From CAYVUB01 sp964454675 (lineage in GTDB: Bacteria; Bacteroidota; Bacteroidia; Flavobacteriales; Flavobacteriaceae), in NCBI GenBank assembly GCA_964454675.1, contig CAYVUB010000025.1:1-38464 (forward strand): a stretch of DNA of 38,464 nucleotides, read 5' to 3'. Each line of letters begins with the position of its first letter. The first letter of the stretch is position 1. The notes beneath the pieces are model-generated. The model searched no databases and was not told where the DNA came from. It saw only the letters and a list, made by a program, of their open reading frames with translations. The position numbers were made by a program, and so were the translations under genes. Shown here one piece after another: positions 1-9,486 of this stretch.

Positions 1-1290
1 CCGGAGCCGTTGTATCCTGTACGGTTATGGTTTGTGATACCGATGATGTATTGTCACACGCATCTGTAAAAGTCCAAGTACGTGTAATAATTACATTACA
101 AGGATTAGAGTTATCGACAGAATCCACACCTGTTACGGTAATATCTCCTGTACAGTTATCAGTAGCTGTAAGGTTTCCTGCTGCCGGTACGTCATCAATA
201 CACTCGTAGTAAATAACATCGACAGGTACAATAGGAACCGTTGGCGCGGTAGTATCTTGTACAGTTATGGTTTGTGTATGTACAGTTTCATTATCACATT
301 CATCTTTAGCCGTCCNNNNNNNNNNNNNNNNNNNNNNNNNNNNNNNNNNNNNNNNNNNNNNNNNNNNNNNNNNNNNNNNNNNNNNNNNNNNNNNNNNNNN
401 NNNNNNNNNNNNNNNTTGTAATGGTATAGTTGCCGGCACAAGCACCCGGATTAGAGGTTTCAGAGAAAGTTACATTAGCAGTTCCACAGTTGTTTGTAGC
501 GGTTAACGTTTCTGCATCAGGGACATTATCACATTCTACGGTTATGTTTGCAGGAAGTGTTTCTACGAAAGTAGGAGCTGTAGTTCCCTGAACAGTTATG
601 GTTTGTGTATGTACAGTTTCATTATCACATTCATCTTTAGCCGTCCAAGTTCTTGTAATGGTATAGTTGCCGGCACAAGCACCCGGATTAGAGGTTTCAG
701 AGAAAGTCACATTGGCAGTACCACAGTTGTCAGAAGCAGTTAATGTTTCCGCATTAGGGACAACATCACATTCTACGGTAATATCGGTAGGTAATGTTCC
801 TACAAAAGTAGGGTCTGTAGTATCCTGTACGGTTATGGTTTGTGATACCGATGATGTATTGTCACACGCATCTGTAAAAGTCCAAGTACGTGTAATAATT
901 ACATTACAAGGATTAGAGTTATCGACAGAATCCACACCTGTTACGGTAATATCTCCTGCACAGTTATCAGTAGCTGTAAGGTTTCCTGCTGCCGGTACAT
1001 CATCAATGCACTCGTAAGCAGCATCAGCCGGTGCAGAAGGCGCTACCGGAGCCGTTGTATCCTGTACGGTTATGGTTTGTGTATGAACGGTTTCGTTATC
1101 ACATTCATCTTTAGCTGTCCAAGTTCTTGTAATGGTATAGTTGCCGGCACAAGCACCCGGTGTAGATGTTTCTGAGAAAGTGACTGTAGCTGTACCACAG
1201 TTAACAGTAGCAGTTAAAGTTGCAACAGCAGGAATCTCATCACATTCAACAACCGAATCAGCAGGTAATGCTTCTACGAATGAAGGTCCG
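1..1290 (-). repeat. Tandem HYR-like coding repeats (about 235-240 bp period)
   Basis: The 3' part of the adhesin gene is an array of near-identical modules. Bases about 27-209 and 837-1017 differ at only a few positions. Bases 259-315 match 592-646, and the sequence after the gap from 416 matches that from 652. Each module encodes about 79 residues. High DNA identity between copies implies recent duplication or gene conversion, and also makes this stretch prone to assembly collapse. Confidence 0.85.
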
Positions 1291-3131
1291 TCCGGGCTTC
1301 CTATAGTAATTACCTGAGTGTATTCGGAAATTACGTTTCCGCAGGCATCTGTAAAAGACCATGTGTTGGTATAGGTGCCTGTGTTAGGGCAAGTTCCATC
1401 TGCAACAAAAGCTCCGGATGTTTTGGTGTATGTAAAATCACATTTATCAGTTTCCGGCTCTAAAGCCTGTGCGGCAGCTAAAGCAGCAGCATCGTCACAA
1501 TTAATAGCTCTGTTTAATTCGCCGGCAGCAGTTGTCCAAATAACCGGTGCAGGCGGGTTTATATTAATTATTAATGGTAATTGGTTTCCTGTATTACATG
1601 CAGTTAATCCTTCAGAACTTAACGTGTTTTGAAGACTCGGGTTTTGGACACCGTTATAGGTCGCTACAAATTGCAATTCAAAGGATAAATCACAGCTGTC
1701 TTCTAAAAAGTAACATTCATCTTTAATTTTTAAATCAAAATTTATGTTGAATGACGGATCTCCAACATTGACTAAATAATTAGCAATATTGAAAGTAAGA
1801 TTACCGGTTACAGGATTATAAGTTTGGGAAACACCTGTTGGTAAATTGCTTGATGGTGCATATTCTACCTGAGGTGGTAAAGTTGTAGATATAGCTAAGT
1901 TAACAGCATCATCATTACCTGAGTTGAAAATATCAAAATTAAAACCAATAGTGTCACCTGGATTAGCAGGATTGCTGCCAGAATCAAGTACAATATGGAT
2001 TGGGTTTAAATCCGGTGCCCAAACATTAACGGCTAAACCTAACAAATAAAAACCATACGTTTCCTGATTGGATGTCAAACGGAGTCTTGCAGAGGTTTGG
2101 TTGTTTGTGATGATAGAGTTATCGGTATTGGTCAGGTTAAATACTGCGGCGTCAAAGCCTAAAGTATTGGTACTTGCGGGATTTCTATCTGTAAAGTTGC
2201 TGTTTCCAACAGTAATCCTACTATTAAAGAAATTATCTGAGGATCTTTGAGGCGCAGAAATATTAACAAAATTATTAGAAGCATTTCTAATTTGCAGTCT
2301 GTCACCACTTAAATCACGGTCGCCTTCCAGTGCGCCAATCATAACATCAACATCAACATCACCTGTTGGAACAGTTTGAAATCCGTTAAAATTAATATTA
2401 AAGTTGTTTACAGCACTTGTTACGTGAGCATATCCGTCAAAAATAGAGATGTTTTTTGCAGGAAGATTTGGGCTTTCGTAGATAAATACAATTTGCCATC
2501 CGCCTGAGGTACCTGTGTTACCACCATCATGAGCTGTAAGACTGCCTGTTTTTGCTTCTACATTGGCAACCTGGTATTTCCCGTAAGGGTTTGATAAATT
2601 GGAAACCATAGAAGTGATGTCCTTGAAGCAGATGTATGGGTCGTTACTAAAATGCGTATCGCGACCTCTGTAGATAATATTATCTGCGGTAACCGTAGTA
2701 TAAGAACTTTGTCCGGGCAGCATCAACTTCACATCGTTAAAATTCCAGTTTGGTTGGTTATCGTTACCATTATCCTGTTCTTTATCAGCAGCAGCCCAAT
2801 ATAAATAAGCTCTCAAAATTCCTAAACACTCCAGTTGAGGTTCGGGATTTGTAAAGTTTGCACTACTTGAATTAAATGTAGTGTTGTCATTATCAATGTC
2901 CACATATACATTGTTTGTAAAACTGTGATTACCACTTTCACCCGTATAGTTGCCGGTTGCAGTTCGTGACAGCACATTGTTAGCGATCATTGTCATGTCT
3001 CCTTTTACCGTTTGACTAAAACGGGGAGAAAAGGTCTGCTGTACCTGTGCCAAAGAATCAATACTTGAAAAAAGTATGATTGCTATGAAGAAGACATTTT
3101 TTAATTGATTAAATAGCGTAAGGTTTTTCAT
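1..3131 (-). CDS. Large secreted HYR-repeat surface protein, C-terminus off the left edge
   Basis: Probable surface adhesin or gliding-type protein of unknown ligand. A signal peptide (MKNLTLFNQLKNVFF..., cleaved near SLAQ, about residue 29) is followed by a roughly 350-residue N-terminal region, a DUF11-like beta domain at about 375-520 (starts LNPIHIVLDSG), and then tandem HYR-like modules of about 79 residues. Two module types recur: one with GACAGNYTITRTWTAKDEC and one with PCNVIITRTWTFTDACDN, both ending in QTITVQDTTAP. A 100-N gap at 316-415 breaks the frame and gives a false stop near 306. Read in the repeat frame, bases 1-315 are open to the edge and encode one and a half further modules, so the gene continues past base 1. 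It lies 42 nt downstream of a small secreted-protein gene on the same strand and may be cotranscribed. A T9SS sorting domain is expected beyond the edge but is not seen. Confidence 0.85.
316..415. other. Assembly gap (100 N) inside repeat array
   Basis: Exactly 100 N, the usual placeholder for a gap of unknown size. By comparison with the intact copy around 641-660, the two flanks (cgtcc and ttgtaatgg) are separated by only six bases, aagttc, in an uninterrupted repeat. The true content is therefore six bases plus an unknown whole number of modules, and the frame break is an artefact. Confidence 0.95.
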
Positions 3132-3173
3132 AAGCCCTAAAATAATTTAGTTAACTTTTATAGACTTTAATTA

Positions 3174-3635
3174 TTAATTAAAATCTTTTGGATTTGGAAT
3201 AAATGATTCAATAGTCAATGTATTGCTGATAACTTTGCCATCATTTGAAACTGCAACAATCTTGCTGCAATTCCATGTGTTAAGTTCAGCATTTTGTTCT
3301 CTTGTAAGTTTTACATAAAACTCAACTGTTTTGCCCGGTTCTACAGACACTTGGTTTAACTGACTGCTTTTTGAGGCATTCAATACTGTTTCTTTCATAG
3401 CCGGTTTTCCAGAAAAATTTCCTGTTTTCTTTTCTTCTTTACAAGAACTGTTCACTACAGAAATAGTTGCAGTTGCAGCTTTTTTTCCTGTATTGGTAAC
3501 TTCAATAAAGTAAAAGTGTTCGTTTGCGGTTGTAGGTTCGTCCGATTCTTTTTTAAGAGAAATCTTTAAAGTCTCTTGTCCATAGGAGCATAACATTCCA
3601 AAGGATAACATTAATAGGGTAGCAAATGTTTTCAT
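3174..3635 (-). CDS. Small secreted protein of unknown function
   Basis: A 153-residue protein with a clear signal peptide (MKTFATLLMLSFGMLCSYG, then QE). The mature part looks like a single beta-sandwich: it alternates short hydrophobic strands (HFYFIEVTNTGKKAATATISV, VEFYVKLTREQ) and has two cysteines (SSCKEE and NCSK) that could form a disulfide. The phrase TNTGKKAATATISV resembles immunoglobulin-like or DUF11-type folds. It lies directly upstream of the large HYR protein on the same strand with a 42-nt gap, so it may be the first gene of a two-gene surface operon. I do not recognise a named family. Confidence 0.75.
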   Translation of the reverse strand: MKTFATLLMLSFGMLCSYGQETLKISLKKESDEPTTANEHFYFIEVTNTGKKAATATISVVNSSCKEEKKTGNFSGKPAMKETVLNASKSSQLNQVSVEPGKTVEFYVKLTREQNAELNTWNCSKIVAVSNDGKVISNTLTIESFIPNPKDFN

Positions 3636-3984
3636 AATTTAATATTGATTATAAACTCTATTTTTTTCGCAAATGCGATTAAAAAAAAACGATTATTCTA
3701 TTTTTGAAACGTATATTTGATATGCGATGGTGGTAATACCAAAGCACTGTTAATTACATTTCTAATATTTGTTGAGGGAAGAGATACACTTGAAACAAGT
3801 GTATAAAAAATGGATATATTAATATGTTTTTGATTTGGGGTCACTATACAATTAATTTTATGAAACAAAGCAACATATATCTAAGGTGTTAAACAAAAAT
3901 AAATGTTGAAGGGACGAAAATAATCGTTAAAAAGGAAATACGCAACACTTTGTCGAATTATTTTGCATTTAATCGATAAAAAAA
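3636..3984. other. 349-bp divergent intergenic region
   Basis: No ORF or RNA gene seen. It separates the minus-strand adhesin operon from the plus-strand polyphosphate operon and should hold both promoters. Visible elements are two plus-strand TAnnTTTG matches (TATTTTTG at 3699-3706 and TATATTTG at 3712-3719), both far from the sixA start and without a good -33 box; a small palindrome TCGCAAATGCGA at 3668-3679; and a perfect 9-bp inverted repeat at 3784-3804. The functional promoters are not resolved. Confidence 0.5.
3784..3804. promoter_or_regulatory. Perfect 9-bp inverted repeat, candidate operator
   Basis: ATACACTTG, then an AAA spacer, then CAAGTGTAT. It is flanked by an A-run on its right and lacks a downstream U-tract on either strand, so it is not an intrinsic terminator. 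Its place in a divergent promoter region fits a dimeric regulator site. Function is inferred only. Confidence 0.35.
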
Positions 3985-4470
3985 ATGAAAACACTTCTGC
4001 TTGTAAGACACGCAAAATCTGCTTGGGACCACGGCGTGGCTGATGTTAACCGGCCTTTGAGTGATAGAGGATTTACTGATGCAAAAATGCTGTCACAAAC
4101 TTTCAAAAGCTATAATTTTTATCCTGATAAAGTATTTTCAAGTCAGGCAAACAGAGCTTTAACTACCTGTAATATATTTATGGAAGCTTTAAATTTGCCA
4201 AAAAATATGCTTAATATCGATGAACAGCTATATGATTTTTCGGGACAGCAAGTAGTTAGGGTTATTAAAAATTTGGATGATAGTTATCAAAATGTAATGA
4301 TTTTTGGTCACAATCATGCTTTCACATCTATTTCTAATATCTTTGGGGATAAATTTATCGATAATGTTCCTACATGTGGATTGGTCATGATAGAATTTGA
4401 TACCGGTTCCTGGAAAAACATCGATAAAGGACACACCGTATTAACACTTTTTCCAAAGGAATTACGATAA
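3985..4470 (+). CDS. SixA-like histidine phosphatase
   Basis: A 161-residue cytoplasmic member of the histidine phosphatase (phosphoglycerate mutase-like) superfamily. The catalytic RH motif is in LLVRHAKSAWD (Arg8-His9), with the second catalytic histidine in FGHNHAF near residue 110. Length and the RHAKS variant of the motif match the SixA family, which removes phosphate from phosphohistidine in E. coli. The stop codon overlaps the ppk1 start by one base (TAATG), so the gene is translationally coupled to polyphosphate kinase, itself an enzyme with a phosphohistidine intermediate. Whether it acts on Ppk1, an HPt protein or a small molecule cannot be told from sequence. Confidence 0.85.
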   Translation: MKTLLLVRHAKSAWDHGVADVNRPLSDRGFTDAKMLSQTFKSYNFYPDKVFSSQANRALTTCNIFMEALNLPKNMLNIDEQLYDFSGQQVVRVIKNLDDSYQNVMIFGHNHAFTSISNIFGDKFIDNVPTCGLVMIEFDTGSWKNIDKGHTVLTLFPKELR

Positions 4471-6527
4471 TGATAAAAGACGATAAAAACAGCTACATCA
4501 ATAGAGAAGTAAGCTGGCTGCAATTTAACAAGCGCGTTTTGCAGGAGGCCGAAGATGAAACAGTACCATTAATTGAACGCCTTAGATTTTTAGGGATATT
4601 TTCAAATAATCTTGACGAATTTTTTAAAGTACGTTATGCCACGGTAAAACGTATTGATGAAGCCGGAAAAGCAGGGAAAAGCGAACTTGGCGGTATTCCG
4701 GCAAACGAACTGCTGGATATTATTACGCAAATTGTCATAAAACAGCAAAGTGACAGCCTTATTATACTGGACGCTATCCAAAAGCGTCTTGAAGATGAAA
4801 ATATCTATATAATTAACGAAACTCAAATAAATGAACAGCAGCATGCTTTTATAAAAAACTATTATATACAGCATGTAAGCCCTGCATTGGTAACTATTAT
4901 TTTAAGCGACCATGTAAAACTGCCTACACTCAAAGACAATGCTGCATATCTGGCAATAAAAATGCAACTCAAAGATGGCAATAATCAATATGCATTAATT
5001 GAAATACCAAAATCTATTGACCGTTTTGTGGTATTGCCTAAGAAAGATTATTGTGATTATATCATTATGCTGGATGATTTAATAAGATATTGCCTTAATG
5101 ATATATTCAACATTTTTGATTACAAGTCCATATCGGCACACATGATAAAAATAACACGTGACGGCGAGTTGGATTTTGACAGTGACTTGAGTAAAAGTTT
5201 CATCGAAAAAATATCAGATAGTGTAAAGCACAGGCAAATAGGCGATCCCGTAAGATTTGTTTATGATAAAACCATCGATAAGCAAACGCTCGAATATTTA
5301 ATGACAAAAATGGGAATAGAATCAACAGACAGCGTTATTCCCGGAGGCCGTTACCATAACCGCCGCGATTATATGGATTTCCCGAGTTTGGGCAGAACAG
5401 ATTTATTATATGAAAAAATAAAACCATTGCCCATTAAAGGGTTGAGTCTTGAGAGCAGTATCTTTTCTACCATTTCAAAAAAAGACTATCTGCTTTACAC
5501 ACCATACCATACATTTTCTTACGTAGTTAAATTTTTGAGAGAAGCGGCTTTAGACCCAAAAGTAAGCACTATCAAAATTACTATTTATAGACTGGCACAA
5601 ATATCACACGTAGCCAGCTCATTAATAACCGCAGCAAAAAACGGTAAAAAAGTAATTGTATCTATCGAACTTCAGGCACGCTTTGATGAGCAGGCAAATA
5701 TAGATTATGCCGAACAGATGCAGACCGAAGGCATCATTTTGCTTTTTGGAGTTAAAGGATTAAAAGTACACAGTAAAATGTGTGTTATTGATAGGGAAGA
5801 ACACGGTAAAATTAAACGCTATGGTTTTATAAGCACCGGAAATTTCAATGAGTCAACAGCAAAAATTTATACAGATTTTACACTCTTTACTGCCAATCAA
5901 AAAATACTTAAAGACATCAATAAAGTATTCGACTTTTTTGAAGCCAACTATAAAATTTTCACATACAAACATATCATCACATCACCACATTACACCAAGT
6001 CAAGAATTTTTAAATTGATTGACAGGGAAATAGTAAATGTAACCCTTGGGAAACCGGCTTATATAAAACTAAAACTCAACAGTGTTTCGAGTTATATGAT
6101 GGTTGATAAACTATATGAAGCCAGCCGTGCCGGCGTAAAAATCCAGATGATAGTACGCGGTATCTGCTGTTTGGTTCCGGGTATAAAAGGCATGAGTGAA
6201 AATATTGAAATCATCAGCATTGTCGATAAATTTCTCGAACATACACGCATGTACGTATTTTGCAATGATGACCAACCGGAAATATATATATCATCTGCCG
6301 ACTGGATGACCCGTAATATTGAAAACAGGGTAGAAGTTACCTGTCCAATTTATGATGAGGATATAAAACAAGAATTGCTCGATATTTTTGATATTTGTTG
6401 GAATGATAACGTAAAAGCCCGTATATTGAGCAGCACTCAGGATAATGAATATAAAGTAAATAATTTGCCAAAAGTACGCGCCCAGTTTGCTACCTATGAC
6501 TATTATTTAAAAAAACTACAGGAATAA
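4470..6527 (+). CDS. ppk1: Polyphosphate kinase 1
   Basis: Reversibly moves the terminal phosphate of ATP to inorganic polyphosphate. The 685 residues match the usual family length. The N-terminal domain opens with the family signature YINREVSWLQFN and continues LGIFSNNLDEFFKVR. The autophosphorylated histidine is His434 in KVHSKMCVID, and a second essential histidine is His591 in FLEHTRMYVF, at the spacing known for E. coli (435 and 592). The nucleotide-binding region includes STGNFNESTAKIYTDF and the C-terminal ISSADWMTRNIENRVEV. It is the middle gene of a tight three-gene operon, overlapping the phosphatase by 1 base and lying 1 base before ppx. Confidence 0.97.
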   Translation: MIKDDKNSYINREVSWLQFNKRVLQEAEDETVPLIERLRFLGIFSNNLDEFFKVRYATVKRIDEAGKAGKSELGGIPANELLDIITQIVIKQQSDSLIILDAIQKRLEDENIYIINETQINEQQHAFIKNYYIQHVSPALVTIILSDHVKLPTLKDNAAYLAIKMQLKDGNNQYALIEIPKSIDRFVVLPKKDYCDYIIMLDDLIRYCLNDIFNIFDYKSISAHMIKITRDGELDFDSDLSKSFIEKISDSVKHRQIGDPVRFVYDKTIDKQTLEYLMTKMGIESTDSVIPGGRYHNRRDYMDFPSLGRTDLLYEKIKPLPIKGLSLESSIFSTISKKDYLLYTPYHTFSYVVKFLREAALDPKVSTIKITIYRLAQISHVASSLITAAKNGKKVIVSIELQARFDEQANIDYAEQMQTEGIILLFGVKGLKVHSKMCVIDREEHGKIKRYGFISTGNFNESTAKIYTDFTLFTANQKILKDINKVFDFFEANYKIFTYKHIITSPHYTKSRIFKLIDREIVNVTLGKPAYIKLKLNSVSSYMMVDKLYEASRAGVKIQMIVRGICCLVPGIKGMSENIEIISIVDKFLEHTRMYVFCNDDQPEIYISSADWMTRNIENRVEVTCPIYDEDIKQELLDIFDICWNDNVKARILSSTQDNEYKVNNLPKVRAQFATYDYYLKKLQE

Positions 6528-6528
6528 T

Positions 6529-7437
6529 ATGTTAAAAATCAAAAAGTACGCAGCTATCGATATTGGTTCCAATGCCGTGCGGTTACTTGTTTCAAATATT
6601 ATAGAACAAAAAGGAAAACCTACGTTATTTAAAAAAAGTTCTTTGGTGCGTGTACCAATACGTTTGGGTGCCGATGTATTTTTAGATCATTATATTTCCA
6701 AAGAAAACGAATCGCGCCTTATCGATACCATGAATGCTTTCAGGTTATTGATGCAGGCACATAAAGTGACGGCCTATAAAGCCTGTGCCACATCAGCAAT
6801 GCGTGAAGCCGAAAACGGCAGCGATGTTGTAAAACTCATAGCAAAACAATCAAAAGTCAAGATTGATATTATCGATGGTGAAGAAGAAGCTGCCATTATT
6901 GCCGCAACAGATTTAAACAGTTACATAGAGCCAAGCAAAACGTATTTATATGTTGATGTTGGTGGTGGCAGTACAGAGTTTACCGTAATTCATCAAGGCG
7001 CAACCGTTGCATCAAAATCATTTAGAATAGGAACCGTCCGGTTGCTTAACGATATTGTAAACAAAGAAGCGTGGCACGACCTTGAAATCTGGATAAAAAC
7101 TCACACAACAGATTACGAAAAAATAGACTTAATAGGTTCCGGCGGAAATATCAATAAGATTTTTAAAATATCAGGGAAATCCGAAGGAAAACCATTGACC
7201 TATTTTTATCTCACATCGTTTTACCAAATGCTTCAAAGCTATTCGTATGAAGAGCGTATTACAGAATTAGATTTGAACCAAGACCGTGCAGACGTTATCA
7301 TTCCCGCAACACGCATTTATCTGTCTGCAATGAAATGGAGCGGAGCCAAAGATATTTATGTGCCCAAAATTGGACTTTCAGACGGTATCATCAAAAGTGT
7401 TTATTATGAAACCGTTTCAAGTGTAAAAATGTTATAA
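6529..7437 (+). CDS. ppx: Ppx/GppA family exopolyphosphatase
   Basis: An actin/ASKHA-fold phosphatase that degrades polyphosphate from its ends, or hydrolyses pppGpp. The phosphate-1 motif is YAAIDIGSNAVRLLV near residue 7, the catalytic glutamate lies in IDGEEEAAI near residue 120, and the phosphate-2 loop is YVDVGGGSTEFTV. At 302 residues it is the short two-subdomain form, lacking the C-terminal HD-like extension of E. coli Ppx. It starts 1 base after ppk1, so synthesis and breakdown of polyphosphate are encoded together. A guanosine pentaphosphatase activity cannot be excluded, but context favours polyphosphate. Confidence 0.92.
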   Translation: MLKIKKYAAIDIGSNAVRLLVSNIIEQKGKPTLFKKSSLVRVPIRLGADVFLDHYISKENESRLIDTMNAFRLLMQAHKVTAYKACATSAMREAENGSDVVKLIAKQSKVKIDIIDGEEEAAIIAATDLNSYIEPSKTYLYVDVGGGSTEFTVIHQGATVASKSFRIGTVRLLNDIVNKEAWHDLEIWIKTHTTDYEKIDLIGSGGNINKIFKISGKSEGKPLTYFYLTSFYQMLQSYSYEERITELDLNQDRADVIIPATRIYLSAMKWSGAKDIYVPKIGLSDGIIKSVYYETVSSVKML

Positions 7438-7524
7438 ACAAGCATTTTATCTTCTTTTTTTTGTTGCACATCTAATATTTGGGTGCTGTTTTACTTTTTC
7501 AGCATATCTTCACGACCTCAAATC

Positions 7525-8064
7525 ATGAAAACTATGAAAACAATTTTTACTACCTTACTTTTTTTAAGCATTACAACCTTTGCTTTTTCTCAAGAAACGA
7601 AATTTGGCGTACGTATAGGTACCAATATTTCCAATATGGATTATGACGGTAACACCATAAATTCAAACGAACACAGAAACGGTTTTGTGTTTGGCGGGTT
7701 TGTTGATTTTGGTATAACCAAAACGTTTGGTGTTATGACCGAGTTGCAATACTCTGCCGAAGGTTCTAACAATGAAAATTTTAAATCAGATTATTTAAAC
7801 CTGCCTGTTATTGCAAAACTTCAGTTTTTTAATAAACTTTCTGTTGGTGTTGGTCCGCAGGTAAGTTTAAAGATTCATGCAAAAAACGACGGATTTAAAA
7901 ACTTTACCTATGCAGGTGTAGGTTTTGCCGAGCTTATGATAACAGATGAAATAGGTATTGATGCCCGTTACATCTACGGTTTATCCAATGTGTTTGATAA
8001 AGAATTAAACCCGATTGAAGCAAAAGCCGGTGTTATCCAGATAGGTATAAGCTACAGATTATAA
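7525..8064 (+). CDS. Outer-membrane beta-barrel protein (PorT-like)
   Basis: A 179-residue secreted protein. I chose the ATG at 7525 because it places a standard signal peptide at the N-terminus (MKTMKTIFTTLLFLSITTFAFS, then QE); another ATG follows at 7534, and an upstream in-frame start at 7483 adds 14 poorly fitting residues. The mature part has the alternating amphipathic strands of a small barrel (FGVRIGTNISNM, GFVFGGFVDFGIT, LSVGVGPQVSL) and ends in an aromatic-rich strand IQIGISYRL, typical of outer-membrane insertion. It follows ppx by about 88 nt and is closed by a strong terminator. The specific role is unknown. Confidence 0.8.
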   Translation: MKTMKTIFTTLLFLSITTFAFSQETKFGVRIGTNISNMDYDGNTINSNEHRNGFVFGGFVDFGITKTFGVMTELQYSAEGSNNENFKSDYLNLPVIAKLQFFNKLSVGVGPQVSLKIHAKNDGFKNFTYAGVGFAELMITDEIGIDARYIYGLSNVFDKELNPIEAKAGVIQIGISYRL

Positions 8065-8084
8065 TACAACGCAATATGAAATCT

Positions 8085-8117
8085 AAAAAGCCCTGAAAAT
8101 TTTTTCAGGGCTTTTTT
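8085..8117. terminator. Bidirectional intrinsic terminator
   Basis: Near-perfect hairpin AAAAAGCCCTGAAAA paired with TTTTTCAGGGCTTTTTT, with A and T tracts on both sides. It sits between convergent genes ending at 8064 (plus) and 8123 (minus) and can serve both. Confidence 0.92.
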
Positions 8118-8122
8118 GTGGG

Positions 8123-8863
8123 TTATTCTTTTATAAACTTGAGTGTTTGCGTTTTATTATCATCAGTCTCCATCCTTATAAAATACAATCCGGGACTTAA
8201 GTTGTAAACATCAATACTATTGTTTTCCAAAGGTTTTGTTTCGGCAATACGTTTGCCGTCTATTGAATAGATGGTATATGATAGTTGGCGGTAATCTTGG
8301 TTATCCAATTTGAGTTGCAGTTGCTCTTTTACAGGATTTTCTTTAAGTTTTATGGTTGATTTGTTGAAAACTAAATCAGTTGCTGAAAGTGTTTGTCTGC
8401 CGTAAACTGCTACATTGTTATTATGTGTATTGGTTAATGTTAATACAGCATCGTTACCTGTTCCTGTGATTTCGTATGTAAAAATAGTTGTATCCATTCC
8501 GGCTTCCCATAAAAAGTCAAAGTAATTCCATTCAAAAAAATCAGATCCTTCGGGCATGTCATCACAAATTATCAATGTAGTGTAAAATTCTTTGAAAGTA
8601 ATGGTATCGTCAGAATCTATAGTGTAAATTCCTCCATAGCCATTACATAATGCCATTCCATAATATTGATAACCTTCCAATTCAGGATAATAATCAAAAT
8701 ATTCATCAGAAAAATTTATTGATGGAACAATTGTGTGAAATGTATTATTATGTATTTCACCATCGATAGTCATATAACTAAGAGTCCATTCGCCAAAAAT
8801 CTCATCTTGACTAAAAGAAGTTAAGCTAAACAGGAAGAAAATTATAATGTAGATATGTTTCAT
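8123..8863 (-). CDS. Secreted META/lipocalin-like protein with T9SS sorting domain
   Basis: A 246-residue protein with a signal peptide (MKHIYIIIFFLFSLTSFS, then QDE). Residues about 22-165 contain IFGEWTLSYMTIDGE and a later ITGTGNDAVLTLTN strand, the pattern of META/DUF306 or lipocalin-like beta domains common in Bacteroidota. The last 75 residues (from NPVKEQLQLKL through YTIYSIDGKRI and LSPGLYFIRMETDDNKTQTLKFIKE) are a type A T9SS C-terminal sorting domain, so the protein is probably exported through the Por system and anchored or released at the surface. No catalytic motif is visible. Confidence 0.82.
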   Translation of the reverse strand: MKHIYIIIFFLFSLTSFSQDEIFGEWTLSYMTIDGEIHNNTFHTIVPSINFSDEYFDYYPELEGYQYYGMALCNGYGGIYTIDSDDTITFKEFYTTLIICDDMPEGSDFFEWNYFDFLWEAGMDTTIFTYEITGTGNDAVLTLTNTHNNNVAVYGRQTLSATDLVFNKSTIKLKENPVKEQLQLKLDNQDYRQLSYTIYSIDGKRIAETKPLENNSIDVYNLSPGLYFIRMETDDNKTQTLKFIKE

Positions 8864-8904
8864 AGAGATAAGGTTAAGTGTTTAAAGTCTCTAAAGTACA
8901 ACAA

Positions 8905-9486
8905 TTATCCATGCATGGTTTCCTTTTTACCCAAATTCTCCATGATTTTGGCTTCATAGTCAAGAAGTTGCTGCCATTTTTCATCTACGTCCTTACGGTT
9001 GCCGTATTGCCTTGCAAAACCCAAAAACATCGTGTAGTGGTTGGCTTCGCTTATCATCAGCTTTCTGTAAAAAGCTGCCAGTTCTTTATCTTTTAACTCT
9101 TCTGATAATAACCGGAAACGCTCACAGCTTCGGGCTTCAATAAGTGCGGCATACAATAATCTGTGGACTAATTGTGTGGTACGGCTGCCTCCTTTCGGGA
9201 AAAATTTGAGCAATTCAATCACATAATCGTCTTTTCGGTCTCTGCCCAATATCCAGCCGCGTTCCAGGATTTTGTCGTGTACCATTTTAAAATGGCTCAT
9301 TTCTTCTTTAACCAATGCTATCATTTCTTTGGTCAAATCGGTATATTCCGGAAAACTTACAATTAGTGAAATAGCCGTGCTTGCCGCTTTTTGCTCACAA
9401 TAAGCATGGTCTGTAAGGATTTCTTCAATGTTTTTTTCTACAATGTTTACCCATCGCGGGTCGGTAGGTAGTTTGAGTCCGAGCAT
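8905..9486 (-). CDS. miaE: tRNA-(ms2io6A37) hydroxylase MiaE
   Basis: Non-haem diiron monooxygenase that hydroxylates the isoprenyl group of ms2i6A at position 37 of tRNAs reading UNN codons. The 193-residue helical ferritin-like fold shows carboxylate/histidine ligand motifs: KEEMSHFKMVHDKILERGW, ALIEARSCERF and SEANHYTMFLGFA. Length matches the family. The start overlaps the preceding lipoprotein stop by one base (TGATG), indicating translational coupling. Confidence 0.93.
   Translation of the reverse strand: MLGLKLPTDPRWVNIVEKNIEEILTDHAYCEQKAASTAISLIVSFPEYTDLTKEMIALVKEEMSHFKMVHDKILERGWILGRDRKDDYVIELLKFFPKGGSRTTQLVHRLLYAALIEARSCERFRLLSEELKDKELAAFYRKLMISEANHYTMFLGFARQYGNRKDVDEKWQQLLDYEAKIMENLGKKETMHG

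Noticed and set aside
306..506. Apparent stop of the adhesin near 306 and a plus-strand ORF crossing the N run
   Set aside because: Both come from the arbitrary 100-N filler. In the repeat frame the minus strand is open to base 1, and the plus-strand frame is antisense to the repeats.
1..1290. Short tandem DNA repeats considered as a CRISPR array
   Set aside because: The period is about 237 bp, copies are coding and in frame, and there are no short repeats with unique spacers.
7483..7524. Upstream start for the beta-barrel gene
   Set aside because: The extra residues (MLFYFFSISSRPQI) precede a complete signal peptide starting at 7525.
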